Below are positions 11,548 through 12,561 of a stretch of 12,561 bases of DNA, piece by piece. The notes under the pieces are model-generated. The model saw nothing but the letters and a program-made list of their open reading frames with translations. It had not been told where the DNA came from and searched no databases. The position numbers and the translations under genes were made by a program. How positions within the stretch are numbered: position 1 is the stretch's first letter; each line of letters starts with the position of its first letter. The stretch is from an uncultured Caryophanales bacterium (GTDB taxonomy: Bacteria > Bacillota_I > Bacilli_A > Izemoplasmatales > Hujiaoplasmataceae), in the NCBI GenBank assembly GCA_937958685.1, contig CALGNF010000185.1, positions 1-12,561 of the forward strand. Direction: 5' to 3'.

Positions 11548-12561
11548 TTGGTTTCCTCTTTTGCTCTGCTTTCAAATCTTGTCTGATCTTATGAAGTTCG
11601 GTGCGCCGGTTGGCGAGTTGCAGTTTTTCTGCGGAGATGTTTTCGATCAGATCCATGCGATCTTTGATGTCGGCAAGCTCGTACTCGACGTCGCGGATGC
11701 GGATCGTGGTCACGCATTGGGAGAATTCGGTGTCGTTGTATTCGTAGCCTTCAGCGAACAGCCGGTTGGCGACTTTGTCGCGGGTGCCCGCGCTGAACCG
11801 GGTGATGATCGTCGAGCGCGTGAGCAGCTGGGGGCTATCGGCGGCGAGCGTCTCGATCTCGACGGCGATCTGCCGGTTGAGGCTATCCAGCCAGAAACCG
11901 GGAGACAGCAGGTCCGCCAGGCGGTTCCGGAAGGCTTCGCTGTTCAAGCAGTAGTTGATCAGGATGTTCTCGGCGGCTTCGCCGGCCTTGATGATCGGTT
12001 GGTCGATCTTCGTGGCTCGCCTTTGTTTCTGCTGGAGGTGGATCGCCTTGGTCAACCGGTAGTTGTTGAAGTCCTCGCGCAGGGATTCGTAGGTGACTTT
12101 GCAGTCTTCCGCCAGCCTCGCGATGAAGATCTCGCTGATCGAGCCGGAGTTTTCGGTGATGAGGAAGTCGAACAGCCGCGCCTTGAGGCTCTCGATCGCC
12201 GACGGTTTCTTGAGATCCACGCCTCGCGTCATGAACAGGTAGCGGAAGTCGTAGAGGTCCAGCTGCTGTTTCGCCAGGTATTCCTGGAAAGCCTTGGCTG
12301 AGTTTTTCTTGACAAAGTCGTCGGGATCGAGGCCATCCGGGAGGAGCACGACCTGGACGGATAAGCCCGCTTCCTCGAGAATCGTGGCGGCCTTGGCGGT
12401 TGCCTCGAAACCGGCGGCATCGCCATCATAGCAGAGCAAAACTTTGTCGGCATAGCGTTTGAGGAGCGCGGCCTGACGCGGCGTCAGCTGCGTGCCCATC
12501 GAGCAGACGGCGTCCTTGACACCGGCTTTGACGCTCGCGATGACGTCCATGTAGCCCTCGT
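11522..12561 (-). CDS. dnaG: DNA primase DnaG, 5' end outside window
   Basis: This is the C-terminal 345 or so residues of primase, which makes RNA primers at the replication fork. The visible part begins inside the TOPRIM domain at EGYMDV (the Glu of the metal site, 12542-12559) and continues with [10 protein letters not shown] (the Asp-x-Asp metal ligands) and PDGLDPDDF. The remainder is the helicase-interacting C-terminal domain, with charged helices and an end in [16 protein letters not shown]. The zinc-binding N-terminus and first part of the polymerase core lie beyond 12561. The ATG at 12550 is an internal methionine and not the true start. The stop TAA (11522-11524) lies 26 nt inside sigA, so the two genes are tightly coupled. 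Confidence 0.96.
   Translation of the reverse strand, partial: EGYMDVIASVKAGVKDAVCSMGTQLTPRQAALLKRYADKVLLCYDGDAAGFEATAKAATILEEAGLSVQVVLLPDGLDPDDFVKKNSAKAFQEYLAKQQLDLYDFRYLFMTRGVDLKKPSAIESLKARLFDFLITENSGSISEIFIARLAEDCKVTYESLREDFNNYRLTKAIHLQQKQRRATKIDQPIIKAGEAAENILINYCLNSEAFRNRLADLLSPGFWLDSLNRQIAVEIETLAADSPQLLTRSTIITRFSAGTRDKVANRLFAEGYEYNDTEFSQCVTTIRIRDVEYELADIKDRMDLIENISAEKLQLANRRTELHKIRQDLKAEQKRKPNGQKRNHQ

Noticed and set aside
10240..11586. Long plus-strand open frame of 448 codons opposite sigA
   Set aside because: The protein is low-complexity and rich in D, L, F and V with no domain. It is the antisense shadow of the GC-rich sigA codons and has no ribosome site.
1..12561. CRISPR arrays, insertion sequences or defence genes
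   Set aside because: I saw no spaced repeat series, no transposase motifs and no restriction, toxin or nuclease domains on either strand.

Overview
The window looks like chromosomal DNA from an anaerobic, fermentative low-branching Bacilli or Tenericutes-type Firmicute. The evidence is the dnaG-sigA-trmK-nif3 gene order, a UPF0154/YneF protein, a FabT-like MarR regulator, textbook sigma-A promoters and strong AGGAGG ribosome binding sites. TGA is used as a stop, including in ATGA start/stop overlaps, so the standard bacterial code applies. The sequence looks GC-rich for this group, and the NAD-linked [FeFe] hydrogenase points to strict anaerobiosis. Lineage is an inference. Bases 1-12 match the 3' end of the Illumina adapter, so position 1 is probably a contig end and the first bases are not genomic.

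Layout from left to right. (1) Bases 1-460: adapter remnant, a minus-strand terminator, a perfect 12-bp tandem duplication and a tRNA-Gly(CCC) on the minus strand. (2) Bases 459-1753, minus: a six-helix DUF998-type membrane protein followed, with a one-base overlap, by a TetR regulator. Both lie behind a perfect consensus promoter carrying two palindromic operators. (3) Bases 1760-2750, minus: an XRE regulator and a small protein made of four LPF(L/M) helical repeats, overlapping by about 50 nt. (4) Bases 2773-3094: a gene-poor stretch holding a minus-strand terminator, a possible gene remnant, and a perfect plus-strand promoter followed by a leader of about 237 nt. (5) Bases 3095-6600, plus: hydC-hydB-hydA, a trimeric NAD(H)-linked [FeFe] hydrogenase with a reduced set of Fe-S domains. 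(6) Bases 6741-7371: yneF (minus) and a 55-residue 2[4Fe-4S] ferredoxin (plus), transcribed divergently from good promoters. (7) Bases 7378-8796, minus: degV-marR, behind a promoter whose start point is covered by a palindrome of FabT-box form. (8) Bases 8800-12561, minus: the 3' part of dnaG, then sigA, trmK and a Nif3-family gene, all overlapping and closed by a terminator directly after the last stop.

How they work together. The hydrogenase would reoxidise NADH, possibly with reduced ferredoxin, by making H2, and the nearby ferredoxin gene is a plausible electron carrier. The degV-marR pair looks like a fatty-acid-responsive lipid module: DegV/FakB proteins carry fatty acids, and FabT-type repressors control fatty acid synthesis. 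The right-hand operon is the conserved macromolecular synthesis cluster (primase, primary sigma factor, tRNA m1A22 methyltransferase, Nif3). No hydrogenase maturases (HydE, HydF, HydG), insertion sequences or CRISPR arrays are visible. I did not find a clear-cut new system. The best leads are the XRE/LPF-repeat pair, the long hydrogenase leader and the two autoregulated promoters.
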